A DNA stretch of 64,000 bases. It comes from Triplophysa rosa. Lineage: Eukaryota > Chordata > Actinopteri > Cypriniformes > Nemacheilidae. Below are positions 48,095 to 58,505 of this stretch, in pieces (position 1 is the first letter of the stretch; every line of letters begins with the position of its first letter). The DNA lies in the NCBI RefSeq assembly GCF_024868665.1, contig NC_079908.1, forward strand, positions 8,278,262-8,342,261. Direction: 5' to 3'. The position numbers and the translations under genes were made by a program. The notes under the pieces were generated by a model, which did not search any database, had not been told where the DNA came from, and saw only the letters and a program-made list of their open reading frames with translations.

Positions 48095-48335
48095 GCCAGC
48101 TGGAACACCGGACTGGACGCCGGACTGGAACGCTGGTTGCACCGGACTGGACGCCAGCTGCACCGGACTGGACAATGGACTGGACACTGGACTGGACACA
48201 GGACTGGACACCGGCTGCACCGGACTGGACACCGGACTGGACACTGGTTGCATCGGACTGGACGCCGGCTGGATCACCGGCTGGGACGCCTGCTGCATCG
48301 TCGGTTGGGACGCCGGCTGGACCGGCTGGGCTGGA
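48095..48335. repeat. GC-rich minisatellite, 12-15-bp units
   Basis: Many copies of actggacaccgg/actggacgccgg with variants ggctgcacc. On the minus strand it encodes runs of SSPVSSPVQPVSSPV, so it is a coding minisatellite of the gag-like protein. It continues leftward as a related ccggctggaagg repeat to about 47940. Confidence 0.75.
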
Positions 48336-48573
48336 TCCCGCGCCCCCCTCCGTTGCCTCTTCTTCTTCAGCTGAGCCACCCGTCTGGTGGTCGGCTGGAG
48401 GAAGGAGGTGAAAGGCACGGCTGGCTCGGGGTTGGAGGCCTCCGAAGAGGACCCTCAGGACTCTCGCCTCCCCCGCTTGCCACCATGGCTGACTGTTGGT
48501 GAGGCTGCAGGGGGTGAGGAGAACGGTGTGGCGATGCCCATAACCCCGATCTGTAGGGTATGACCCTCCTGAA

Positions 48574-48840
48574 TCATGGCCAGCAGAGATGGGTAGCTGG
48601 GACCCTGGACTCCAGTCGATTCATGACGTACCACCACACAACATCGAAGTCCAGCAGTCTCATCGACCTCATCTCTGCCCGCGAAAGTGGGTCCCAGAGA
48701 CTGGCGGTAAAAAGCACCGCCAGCTCCGCCTCCCTGAAGACTGCGGCATCCAGGAACCTGTCTAGGTAGTCCTCAATGTCAGCATTCCCCTGACGAATAC
48801 CGCAGAGGAGGCGAACCTGGTGGGACCGTCCAGTGTCCAT
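48574..48840 (-). pseudogene. gag-like frame of the gag-only element
   Basis: Starts MDTGRSHQVRLLCGIRQGNA at 48840, then IEDYLDRFLDAA, the pattern of a gypsy gag capsid helix region (short fish elements carry this type). It ends after 88 residues through a frameshift near 48600; the overlapping frame 48637-48455 (IQEGHTLQIGVMG) carries on. Coding potential continues into the proline-rich repeats at 47893-48418. No zinc knuckle is visible. Confidence 0.55.
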
Positions 48841-48864
48841 GCTGCTTGCTGGGTTCTCAAAATG

Positions 48865-48875
48865 GCTCGTTCGTT
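48865..48875 (-). promoter_or_regulatory. predicted self-priming site, gag-only element
   Basis: RNA-sense AACGAACGAGC pairs over all 11 bases with GCTCGTTCGTT at 49147-49157. Same distance to the LTR boundary (one base) as in the gypsy copies but a different sequence. Confidence 0.7.
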
Positions 48876-48876
48876 C

Positions 48877-49413
48877 TGTCACGAATGCGGTGGGGAAGAA
48901 CCCAAATGCAGAATGCACAAATAAAACACAAAACAAAAACCCACAATGAGGTAAATCAAGAAAACGGGATAACACAACTAGAACACAACAGAGCATTGAC
49001 TAACTAAAACTGGACTACACAGGATCACACTCGACATAAACAATACTAAACAACAAACTATAACAGACTTAACTTTGAATTGATTCAACTCGACTTGGTA
49101 ACTCACAGGGCAAAATGACATAACGTCAAAAATGGGGTACAAGCAAAACGAACGAGCACAGGACAGCAAACACGAGGGCATTAAATAGGGAGACAACAAA
49201 GGATAATTAACAAGGGAACAGGTGTAGGGGATGAAACACTGAGGGAAAGCTGAACGAGAGAACGAGGGGGCGGGGCCAATGACGAGACCGGAGAGAGAGC
49301 ATGGCAGGTCAAAACAAACAATGTCATGTCTCTCTCTACACTAAACATAAGGGATCTGTCACGATCCTGCCACTAGACCGGAAAATCAAGAACAAGGAGG
49401 CAGGACCATGACA
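48877..49413 (-). repeat. LTR of the gag-only element
   Basis: TGTCACGAATGCGG ... GGACCATGACA, 537 bp. On the minus strand, TATTTA (49182-49187) lies 25 bp upstream of the predicted RNA start at 49157. The first 11 bases of that RNA are complementary to 48865-48875. Confidence 0.8.
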
Positions 49414-50660
49414 GTTAACACTTAAGATTTTTAATGACAGGTTCAATTTGTACCACTAGTTGAGGTCAAGAAAAACATTAATGTCGCTGTTATAAAACTA
49501 TTTGACAGACTATTAACACTTAATGACATTTTAATGACATGTTTAATTGAAAAAAAGTGAAAATTATTAGTAGTTCCGTGGTTAGAGCATGGCGCAATCA
49601 ACGCCAAAGTCATGGGTTCGATCCCAGGGACTGCACGTACTCTGATACAAATGTATAGTATAATGCAGTTTAAGTTGCTTTGGATAAAGCGTCTGCCAAA
49701 TGCGTAAATGTGAATGTAATGGCCTCATGACAGCCAATGTCAAAACCAACCACATGACAGTTTTATGTAATGTTAACCCATAAAGCTACGTAGTTTCTTA
49801 AGTTTCATTATTATTCTGCTATGTCATGTTTATGACAGGTTATGTTGTCTTGGTAATGTCAAGTTGTCCTGACAAAGACACTGACAGATTATGATGTATT
49901 GCTTTATGTCAAGTTGTCATAACAAAGACATCTCAAACAATGTCATCTTTGCATTAAAAATTACATAAATGAGCGAATGACACTTAATGACAGTTGTCAT
50001 AAACATGCATTTAATCTCCTTCATATTCATGTCATTTGTCATGTCATGATTACGAAGGTGTCATGTCAGTCTTATGAACACCCCGTCAAATAAAGTGTTA
50101 CCCACTTTACATCATCTTAGTGGTACTAGTGTTCCAGTGGTACAGAAAACATGTTTTCCCCAATATAACTGCACTAAATTCATAGATTCTCCGTAGTCAT
50201 TGATACCAATAACCTATGGAAAGTACCCAGGCTTCACATAGACTTAAAACAATAGGTTGGCTTACATTGGGCCTCAAAGAATTAAGGCCTCACACGCCCT
50301 TAGACATCAATGGATTTTATTATGTGCTCAAATGTGCTCTAAAACTCTCAAAAACATTACAAAGTGTTTCTGTGTAAATCATCATTTACTAGATATGCGT
50401 GTTGTAACATATTGTATCAAAACAGAGTAAATTTATTTGTGTGTTGTTCATTTATACATATGTGTGACTTCACATCATCATCAAATGTCATCCTCATTAG
50501 TAATATGAATACTTCTTTAAATGTCTTTGACGTTGTCAAAATGTGTTTAATAATTTTGGTGTGACTGTGATAATAAATCCAACTGTGTGAATGTACTCTG
50601 TTAATGTATAGTCAATGTGTAACACAATTTTCAATCGTGCCTGTGAAAATAATAGTAACA
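49414..50660. repeat. TGTCAT/ATGACA-rich MITE interrupted by a SINE
   Basis: 49414-50105 is dense in tgtcat and atgaca hexamers in both orientations and ends in aataaagtgttaccc, an end seen in fish MITEs whose outer sequence is gggtaacactttatt. A SINE sits at 49570-49720. The rest up to the fourth OR promoter is AT-rich with no gene. Confidence 0.5.
49570..49720 (+). repeat. tRNA-derived SINE
   Basis: Polymerase III A-box-like cgtggttagagcatggc (from about 49577) and a good B box GGTTCGATCCC (49615-49625), followed by the L2-type tail gctttggataaagcgtctgc and caaatgcgtaaatg. The tail matches the SINE at 35.3 kb, so an L2-clade LINE probably mobilised it. Confidence 0.8.
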
Positions 50661-50673
50661 CTTTCCCCTCTAG

Positions 50674-50714
50674 GGTGATGACAGCTTCATGGAATCAGCT
50701 TGGAACCATATAAA
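50674..50714 (+). promoter_or_regulatory. OR promoter module (GGTGATGACA + TATAAA)
   Basis: GGTGATGACA at 50674-50683 in the context ctctagggtgatgacagc.tcat, with TATAAA at 50709-50714. Very similar to the module before the third OR; about 420 bp upstream of the fourth OR start. Confidence 0.55.
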
Positions 50715-51132
50715 AAGTTGAAACCTATAGTTTTCTTCAGAGGAAAGCAAGCTAACAATTCAATGACACAGTTGATAGAACTGTTGATAGAATTTCATGA
50801 CTGATTATTCAACAGCCTGTAGGTAAAAACGTAATACTTCTGGTGCAAATATTTGTTACGTATTCAAAATATCAGGAATTGGAAAACTTTACAGCCGCAA
50901 CATAATCGCTGATGTTAGGTTTGTGTAATGCTTATTGTAGACTATGTAAAATTAATGGACAGCAAGCAATGTATGTTATTTTTTAAAACAGACACATACA
51001 TATTTGCATACGAACATCAAGCATACTGTGATATGAAGGCAGATGTTACATTCTTCATAGTACAATGTAGTATATGATGTTATTAATGCCCACGGCAGGT
51101 CTTTTTGTTACAGGTTTTGAACAAGGAGGCCA

Positions 51133-52077
51133 ATGGACAACTTGACATTTAAAAACAAAATTCTGTTAGTGGAGGGACTGAAAGTTACACCTCAGTCTTC
51201 CTATCCTGTTTTCATCCTTCTTCTTTTGGTTTATGCATTTATAATGGTATCAAACATTGGAATTATTATTCTGATCTCGACAGACAAGAATCTACATGAC
51301 CCCATGCACCTTCTCTATTGTAATCTGCCAGTGAATGATATAATAGGGACCACTGTAGTGGTACCACGCTTACTGCAGGACATTTTGAGGGAAGCCTCAC
51401 AACGCTATATGACATATGAGGAGTGTATTATTCAAACTATATTTGTACACATATTTGGCACAGCATGCCACACTGTGTTGATGATCATGGCTTTTGACAG
51501 ATATGTGGCTATATGTAAACCATTACGATACACAACTATAATGACAAATAAAATGGTGGTACAGCTATCAGCATCTGCCTGGAGTTCGGCGATAGCGGCA
51601 GTGGCTGTTTTCATAGGCCTTACTCTGCGTCTTTCTCACTGCAGATATAAAATTGAAAATCCTTTCTGTGACAATGCCTCACTGTTTAAACTGTCCTGTG
51701 ACCAGGGTGTGATTATTAATAATATGGTAGGAATCGTTAGTACTGTGATAATATTTACCTCCTCACTTGGATCTATATGTATATCGTATGTCAAGATTGC
51801 TATTGTGTGCATTACTAGTAAAAACAAATCACTCAACAGCAAAGCTATAAAAACCTGCAGCACTCATTTAACTGTTTATTTGATCATGATTGTTTCTTGC
51901 GCCGTCATGGTTTTTCTCCATCGTGTTCCTCAATACTCTGAAAACAGAAAACTAGCTAGTATAATGTTTCATATTGTACCTCCAGGATTAAATCCTTTAG
52001 TGTATGGTTTACAGACAAAAGAGATAAGACAGAAGTTGACAAAAATTTGGTGTAAAAACAAAATTAATGTAATGTAA
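51133..52077 (+). CDS. odorant receptor (class A GPCR), intact
   Basis: 314 residues, MDNLTFKNKI start; coding exon acceptor ttacag at 51112-51113. The most divergent of the four: ECIIQTIFVHIFGTACHTVL in TM3, IMAFDRYVAICKPLRY after it, TM4 SSAIAAVAVFIGLTLRLS, TM6 MIVSCAVMVFLHRV. The OR landmarks NPFCDNASLFKLSC, KTCSTHLTVYL and PPGLNPLVYGLQTKEIR are all kept. The changes cluster in transmembrane segments expected to contact odorants, so a different ligand range is plausible. Confidence 0.95.
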   Translation: MDNLTFKNKILLVEGLKVTPQSSYPVFILLLLVYAFIMVSNIGIIILISTDKNLHDPMHLLYCNLPVNDIIGTTVVVPRLLQDILREASQRYMTYEECIIQTIFVHIFGTACHTVLMIMAFDRYVAICKPLRYTTIMTNKMVVQLSASAWSSAIAAVAVFIGLTLRLSHCRYKIENPFCDNASLFKLSCDQGVIINNMVGIVSTVIIFTSSLGSICISYVKIAIVCITSKNKSLNSKAIKTCSTHLTVYLIMIVSCAVMVFLHRVPQYSENRKLASIMFHIVPPGLNPLVYGLQTKEIRQKLTKIWCKNKINVM

Positions 52078-52272
52078 AGTAAAGTAAATGTAGTGTACAT
52101 TTTGTAAATGTTAATTTTCTATAATTTCAAGCGATATGTTTGAAATTAGAGAACATATTATTAGTTTAAGTTTATCATTTTAATTCTCAAAAATAAATGA
52201 TGATTCAAAAGAGCTAATGTGTACTTGGAAATGATTAAACAATTATATTTACATTAAAGATTAAATTCAAAC

Positions 52273-52776
52273 TGTCATGAACGTGGGTGGTGAGGACAAG
52301 GACAGAGGACCCAAGTGCAGACAGCGGGTAAGGGGTTAACAAGACAGACTTTAATTATAACTAAAAAATACAAAACAAAGACCCACGTGGGGGAACATAA
52401 CAAAACATAGCAACAAGGACAGGGACTAACTAGACTAGAAATAATAACAACACTTGACATAACCACAATAAACTAAACTAACTACAGAACAATAACTCAC
52501 CCACATGACACAAACAGAACACAACAGAACAATGAACCAGCACGAGACAGAAGACACAAGGGCATAATAAAGGGGATAAATCAAGAGGGGACAGGTGCAG
52601 GACATGAACTAATTAACAAACAATAACGAGACGAAAGGGCGGGAACAGAGACGCCACACCGGAGAGTGGAAGACCATGAGGGACAAAACGTCACTCTCCA
52701 CATAAAACAAGAGGTTCTATCATGGTTCTGCCACTAGGTCAAGAGAAGCAAGACAATGTGGGGCAGAACCATGACA
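52273..52776 (-). mobile_element. solo LTR with 5-bp target duplication
   Basis: TGTCATGAACGTGG ... CAGAACCATGACA, 504 bp, flanked by CAAAC on both sides. Related to the LTRs at 15156 and 48877. It sits 195 bp downstream of the fourth OR stop codon. Confidence 0.85.
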
Positions 52777-53755
52777 CAAACAATATACATTTTTCTGTCT
52801 GGTATGTTTAAGAAAGTGGGGTGACAGCATTGCATAATATACTGTTGTGAGATTTATAAATCAATGTTTTAAATTTGTTTAATCACATTAATTTAAAATG
52901 ATGCATTGTTATTTTGTTATTTTTGCTGTTTACCAAAATGTATTCAAGTTACAGTTATATAATAAATTGGCTCAAAGTGAACACTTTTTTTAGGCTGTAT
53001 TCACATCCAAATTGGTTGAAGGGATAAAGGCTGTTTTATTGACATGTATGGGCTTTTCGTTAAATAATTTCCTCATTAATTAAGCATGTAAAAGTTCTGG
53101 AATCGATTCTAAGTCTGGCGCTTGCATTTGGAAGCTGTTGCTGTGAACCAACATGCAGTTCAGGGACATCTCAAAGTGAAACAGGCCATAGTTAGGTTTC
53201 AGAAATACAACAAATTCATAAGAAATATACCAGGAACATTAATAGGGGTCAACTGTTTGGTACATTCTGAGAAAAAAGCACACTGGTAAGCTCAGCAACA
53301 AAAAAAATCCTGGATATGATAATCAAATCAAAAGCAAATCCCTTTATTGTCACTCAACCATATACACAAGTAACAGTGGTGGATTATGGCATCATCCTCT
53401 CCATGATAAAGAAAAACCCCTTCACAACATCCAGACAAATGAAGAATTAATCTGGATGCTTCTGTCCTCGGTTAAAAATAGATTATTTTAAGTGGTTGAC
53501 TTAAAATTTAATTTTGAACAAAAAGTTTTATAATAACTTTTGAATAAATGAAAGTACAATATTTGGATAGTAAAGGACTTATCACCTCCTGCCCACTAGC
53601 GATCAGGGGGTTCCCCTCTGTCTGTTTACAAAAAGGCAACTTTGGGCAAAAGGGCACTTTGGGCAATGGGGCAGGTGCTCAAGCAACCTTTATGCACCCT
53701 CCATGCCCCCCCCAGCACGTGACTGAATGTCTGTGATCATGGCAACAAGTACAAA
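52777..53755. other. intergenic, no gene seen
   Basis: AT-rich; a short segment near 53330-53400 (aaatccctttattgtcactca) resembles a common fish interspersed repeat. No gene supported. Confidence 0.4.
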
Positions 53756-54395
53756 TATAGCTGCAAGCAGCAATTATAGGTTCAAGCCCGACAAGGCACA
53801 TAAGGCCATATATGTGGACATTTCTGATATTGAGTTTTTGAAAAGCAGATGAAAAAACTTAAGTAAAAGAACTTAGAACACAATATAAGTGCTTATAACT
53901 CTTTACCACTTTTGTCAGGTGAAGAAGATGTGCCAATGATGACACATACCGAGTTTCGTGTTGATATGTAAAAGTTTGTTGAAGATACAGCATCAAATCC
54001 ATTTTGGCGTGCTCGCCATTGAATTCGTTTCGAGGTATATTCGTGTGGAATACGAAAACAATTTGACGAATTAAGACAAATTCCATAACTTTTTATGAGG
54101 AATGTGTCTAGATGCTACATGTCAAATTTCGTGCAAATCGGACAAACGCAGTAGGAGGAGTTTGATAAAGTAGATGCGTACAGGAAGCAGGTTGCACCAT
54201 GACAAGTTTTATGTCACATGAGTAAATATATAATTAACATACCATTGTGGTAATATCTTCGAATGTTATAAGCATGTTTTTAAATTTCATTATATCTTTT
54301 GACCACAACGGGGCAAGGGCTTAAATATGTTCAGGTTCTCCCAGACTGAGGTCACGATGACTCTTGCGAAGTTTCATAGAAAAGAAACCTCAAAG
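53756..54395. repeat. interspersed repeat ('gctgcaagcagcaatta' type)
   Basis: Begins tagctgcaagcagcaattat, then contains cgagtttcgtgttgat and catgtcaaatttcgtgcaaa, ggaggagtttgataaagta. This unit is familiar as a non-coding fish repeat. The DIRS fragment begins at its right border. Confidence 0.45.
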
Positions 54396-54916
54396 CAATA
54401 TAGATAGCAGCTGCCGTGGCGTATATCAACCACCAGGGTGGCATTCGATCACGGCAGCTAACACGACTCACCCGACGCCTCCTCCTGTGGAGTCAGCAGG
54501 TGATCAGCTCCCTGCGAGCCATACACATCCCGGGCTACCTGAACCAGACAGCAGACAGGCTCTCTCGTCAGTGGTCACCTCGCGGAGAGTGGCGACTCCA
54601 CCCTCACTTGGTTCAGCTCATATGGGAGCAGTTCGGTCGGGCGCAGGTGGACCTGTTTGCCTCCCCGGACTCCACCCATTGTCCGCTTTGGTACTCCTTT
54701 TCCGACGGTCCCCTCGGTACGGATGCCCTTGCGCACAGCTGGCTGCGGGACAAGAGGAAGTACGCCTTCCCCCCAGTGAGCCTCATTGCACAGACCCTGT
54801 GCAAGGTCAGGGAAGAGGAGCATCAAGTGCTACTAGTTGCGCCCTATTGGCCCAACCGGACTTGGTTCTCAGAGCTGCTGAGCCTGACAACAACTCCCCC
54901 TGGCCGATTCCCTTGA
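54396..54916 (+). pseudogene. DIRS RNase H and C-terminal region
   Basis: Reads AAVAYINHQGGIRSRQLTRL, a DIRS RNase H region, then IPGYLNQTADRLSRQ, FGRAQVDLFASPDSTHCPLW and VAPYWPNRTWFSELL, the conserved tail of DIRS pol. No stop codon until 54914-54916. The RT itself was lost by 5' truncation at about 54396. Confidence 0.75.
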
Positions 54917-54950
54917 GGAAGGACCTCCTTTCTCAGGGGAAGGGCACGTT

Positions 54951-56016
54951 TTGGCATCCCAGGCCAGACCTCTGGAGCCTCCATGTCTGGCCCCTGGACG
55001 GGACGAGGAGATCCTGAGTGACCTACCCCCGGCGGTGGTAGAGACCCTCATACAGGCTAAGGCTCCGGCCACTAGGAGACTGTATGCCTTCAAGTGGCGC
55101 ATCTTCTCGTCTTGGTGCTCTTCTCACGGAGAAGACCCGCAGAGATGCTCGATCAGGTACGTACTGTCCTTTCTCCAGGAGAGACTTGAGAAGAACCTCT
55201 CCCCTTCCACACTGAAAGTGTATGTTGCCGCTATAGCCGCACATCACGACCCAGTTGCTGGTAAGTCTCTAGGGCAGCACGACCTGATCACCAGGTTCCT
55301 GAGGGACGCGAGACGGTTGAATCCGTCTCGCCCACGCTCCGTACCCTCTTGGGACCTTGAAGTGGTCCTGGGAGGCCTCCAGAGGCCCCCTTTCGAGCCC
55401 CTAGGGGAGGCCGATCTTTCTCGCCTGTCGATAAAGACGGCCCTCCTGGTAGCGCTCGCTTCCTTCAAGAGGGTAGGGGACCTACAAGCATTCTCTGTGT
55501 CCTCGGGTTGCCTAGAATTCGGGCCTGGAGACTCTCACGTTATCCTGAGACCACGGCCTGGCTATGTGCCCTAGGTTCCCACCACTCCCTTCCGGGACCA
55601 GGTGGTGAACTTGCAGGCGCTCCCCACCGGGGAGGAAGACCCAACCCCTTCCGTGTTGTGTCCAGTACGTGCACTGCGCCTCTACATGGACCGCACGCAG
55701 GGCTTCAGAAGCTCTGAGCAGCTCTTTGTCTGTTTTGGAGGTCAGCAGAAGGGGAGAGCTGTCTCCAAACAGATACTGGCGCACTGGATCGTGGATGCCA
55801 TATCCTTGGCATACCGATCTCAAGATCGCCCCTGCCCCTTAGGAGTTAAGGCGCACTCCACTCGGGGTGTTGCCTCCTCGTGGGAACTAGCTCAGGGCGC
55901 CTCTCTGGCAGACATCTGCAGAGCTGCGGGGTTGGGCTACGCCCAATACCTTCGCGAGGTTCTACAACCTCCGCGTTGAACCGGTGTCAGCCCGCGTCCT
56001 GCAGAGCAACAGGTAG
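54951..56016 (+). pseudogene. DIRS tyrosine recombinase, stop and frameshift
   Basis: The N-terminal core-binding region (APATRRLYAFKWRIFSSWC, SIRYVLSFLQERLEKNLSPS) is followed by the catalytic domain: arginine in ASFKRVGDLQAFSV, His-x-x-Arg in KAHSTRGVASSW, and the tyrosine region near FARFYNLR, reached only in a second frame. A TAG at 55572-55574 interrupts after RPGYVP; the second copy at 61.3 kb has a lysine codon there. An extra G near 55930 shifts the frame before the catalytic tyrosine. Otherwise the frame is well preserved, so decay is recent. Confidence 0.85.
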
Positions 56017-57089
56017 GACCGGCAGCCGTTGGGCGTACGCCTGCGGAAGCCCTTCCCCCTTCGGGGGAGCAGTGGCGATCCAGCCTCACTTCTTTCCTTT
56101 CGGGTAAAGAACAGGCATTCCATCCATCACTAAGCACCCTTCCAGGGGACAGGCTGGGCAGAGCAGCCCTGCCCCCTTAGGCCGGGGAACAGTTGAGTTA
56201 TTCCCACATAGCTCTAACCGGACCTAGTGCTCCAGACGTGGTAACCCCCCCTCCGTGGGCTGTTCCGTCTGATGTATCCTCATGAATGGTTCCCACCTTG
56301 GCAACCCATGACCTCCCCAGGTGGACTCCCACCTTGCGGTTAACTCCTGCAGTCCGCACATTCCTCCCATGAGTTCTCCCCTGATGGTGAGACCATGTGG
56401 TGTCTCCACTAATTCCTCCCTACGGTAGGTAGTGGCCTCTGCAGCGTTTTTCCCCCCCAGGGGGGAATAATGCTTACCAAGTGGCCTGTACGGTGCCGGG
56501 CGGCTTCTCGCCATTTAGAGAATCAGGCCTCCACCCGTGACGGCCGGCGTTAGGGGGCTTCCCAACTTTTTGTGGAAAGCTCTGGGTCCCCCTTCCTCTC
56601 CACTGGAAGGTCATAATTTCGCGCTAGCGTGTTCGTCTGACTCGCCCAGACGTCGCTCCGCAGAGATTGTGACGCGGCTCAGTGCTGTGGCGTTTTCCAT
56701 AGGAACCCCATTCTGTCGGTTCGACACAACGTCGAGAGACCGACAGAAAGGGAACGTCTTGGTTACGGATGTAACCTCGGTTCCCTGATGGAGGGAACGA
56801 GACGTTGTGTCCCTCATGCCACAACACTGGCCGCCCACCCCAGCGGTCGCGGGAGGATGCTTTAGGCTCCTCAGACCAAAGGTGAATGAATGAGCACGCC
56901 GGCTTCCCTCTTATACCCGGACATCCGGGGAGGAGCCCGGCATGCAAATTTCATTCGCCAATTTTCATTGGCCTTTTCTATATACTCAGAAGATGATAGG
57001 TTCTCAAGACAAAGCCCATTCTGTCAGTTCGACACAACGTCTCGTTCCCTCCATCAGGGAACCGAGGTTACATCCGTAACCAAGACGTT
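56017..57089 (+). repeat. DIRS 3' terminal region with inverted repeats
   Basis: Non-coding 3' part. Includes the 34-bp palindrome with 8-bp arms CTGTCGGT/ACCGACAG at 56713-56746 and a 59-bp block (56753-56811) repeated perfectly in inverse at 57031-57089. The palindrome is found in opposite orientation at the 5' end of the element at 58.9 kb, as expected for inverted termini. Confidence 0.7.
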
Positions 57090-57099
57090 TTTTAGCCTC

Positions 57100-57925
57100 T
57101 TTAATCTTACATCTTATCTCATTTCTTTTATGTTTAAATTTCTCGTAGTTATCATTATTTCCATCCCTTTTAACTATCGTTGCGTTCCTTAATATCCTTC
57201 AAAATACTATCTGTCATCCAAGGTTCTGTTCTTTGTTTAATTCTTATCTCCCTGTAAGGCGCAACTTTGTTCAATACTTGCAAGAAATTCCTCTTAAACC
57301 TATCCCAAGCTATATCCTCATCATCACACTGCATCACCTCAGTCCAATTAACCTTACTAAGTTCTTCAACAAATATTTGTGGACTCTCTTTAATTTCCTA
57401 ATTACATAAAAAATACATTTGTTTCAATGCATATGACTTAAAAAACAAACTAAAATGTTTAAAAACTGACAAATCCTTTTTCAGCATATCTTAAATCACC
57501 AAAATTATCAACTCTTGACCTAAAACATAATTTGACAAATAAAAAATCTCTTCGAGACTCTCATAAAAGTCATTTTGATCAGGAGGACGATAGCAAATAC
57601 CAACCAAAATCGGTTTACTCTTTAGCAACAGAACTTCCAGCCAAACTGCCTCGACAGCAGTGTTATCCAAGTCTTTTCTCTCTTTAAACATCAAATCTGA
57701 CCTTATACTGTATATGCACATACCATACCTCCTATCCGATTTGGATCTCTTCTTAACAAACAATAATTGTCTATATGAATCTCCGCCTCCAGTATCGAAT
57801 CATCAAGTCATGTTTCGCTGCAGCTGAACAACGCCACGTTAGATTCTTGGCATAAATAACGAAGTTCACTTATCTTTGGAAGCAAACTCCTGACATTGAG
57901 ATGAACCATGTGCAAACCTTTCATT
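57100..57925 (-). mobile_element. L2/CR1-like LINE, endonuclease fragment
   Basis: On the minus strand: MKGLHMVHLNVRSLLPKISE (57925-57866, start of an APE-type endonuclease), AVWLEVLLLKSKPILVGICY and RPPDQNDFYESLEE (endonuclease core), then the EN-RT linker EVMQCDDEDIAWDRFKRNFL and RTEPWMTDSILKDIKERND. Stops (for example after CSET) and frame changes make it non-functional. The RT is absent. Confidence 0.75.
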
Positions 57926-58330
57926 GTCCCAAAAGACCTAAGAGGTCCAGTAAACACAGTCATCACAGTCAATATCAGTCACACTGACTATCATATCGTG
58001 CCTATATTGAAACAATATTGAAGTAAGTATGTCTTGTTCTATTAAACAAGCGTAAATACAGTAACCAGATTTAGGGTGGTTAGGATTAGGATTTTTAATT
58101 AATATTTTTAAGAATTCACAATATTTGTGAGCTTTCTGGTGTGTCATCTGTTGTGAACTTAGATATGTAAACTTCTATTATATAAACTTCTAATGTAAAA
58201 CTACATACCCATTTATGAAAATCTATCACTCTAAATGTGACATACAGGGAAATGTTACTGTTTGGGCTTTTAACTATAAAGATCTTACAAAGATATATAA
58301 ACATATTTCTTACTTCTTGTTGACAGTCAC
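57926..58330. other. intergenic, no gene seen
   Basis: AT-rich sequence leading to the OR fragment; no promoter module matching the other OR genes could be found here. Confidence 0.4.
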
Positions 58331-58368
58331 AGATCTGTGTGCTACAAAGGATTGTGCAGTGCTGCCAA

Positions 58369-58505
58369 TGGACAACCTGTCATTCAGAAACAGCATTCTG
58401 CTAGTGGAGGGACTAAAAGTTACACCTCAGTCTTCTCATCCTGTTTTCATCCTTCCTTCTGAGTGTGTTATTCAAGCTTATTTTGTGCATTTGTGTAATT
58501 GTTAA
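58369..58505 (+). pseudogene. odorant receptor pseudogene with internal deletion
   Basis: Starts MDNLSFRNSILLVEGLKVTP and runs to PVFILP (residue 29), then jumps to ECVIQAYFVHL (about residue 97 of the intact genes), a loss of roughly 200 bp spanning TM1-TM2, and stops two codons after LCNC. A splice acceptor-like ttgacag lies about 45 bp upstream of the ATG. No later OR sequence follows. Cannot make a receptor. Confidence 0.88.

Larger units (their letters stand above)
47880..49413 (-). mobile_element. gag-only LTR retroelement, 5' part
   Basis: The 5' LTR at 48877-49413, an 11-base primer site at 48865-48875, a gag-like frame and a long Pro/Ser/Val-rich repeat region lie in order on the minus strand. 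No protease or RT follows, and no second LTR is found before about 47880, so the copy is 3'-truncated and may belong to a non-autonomous family. Its LTR is related to the solo LTRs at 15156 and 52273. Confidence 0.7.
54396..57089 (+). mobile_element. DIRS-like retroelement, 5'-truncated
   Basis: Contains the end of the RT/RNase H reading frame, a tyrosine recombinase gene and a 3' non-coding end with inverted repeats (34-bp palindrome 56713-56746, 59-bp perfect inverted pair 56753-56811 / 57031-57089). Lacks gag and RT. High GC relative to flanks. Tyrosine recombinase instead of integrase and the absence of LTRs are the DIRS hallmarks. Confidence 0.85.

Noticed and set aside
49570..49720. Possible tRNA gene with A and B boxes
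   Set aside because: No cloverleaf can be folded, and the L2-type tail shows it is a SINE.
53731..53755. ctgtgatcatggcaacaagt, similar to sequence just before the third OR promoter
   Set aside because: Only about 20 bp match, with no GGTGATGACA block or TATA following; chance or a shared short repeat.
54364..55017. 217-codon plus-strand frame overlapping the DIRS RNase H region
   Set aside because: It is an alternative frame; conserved DIRS motifs lie in the frame 54416-54916.
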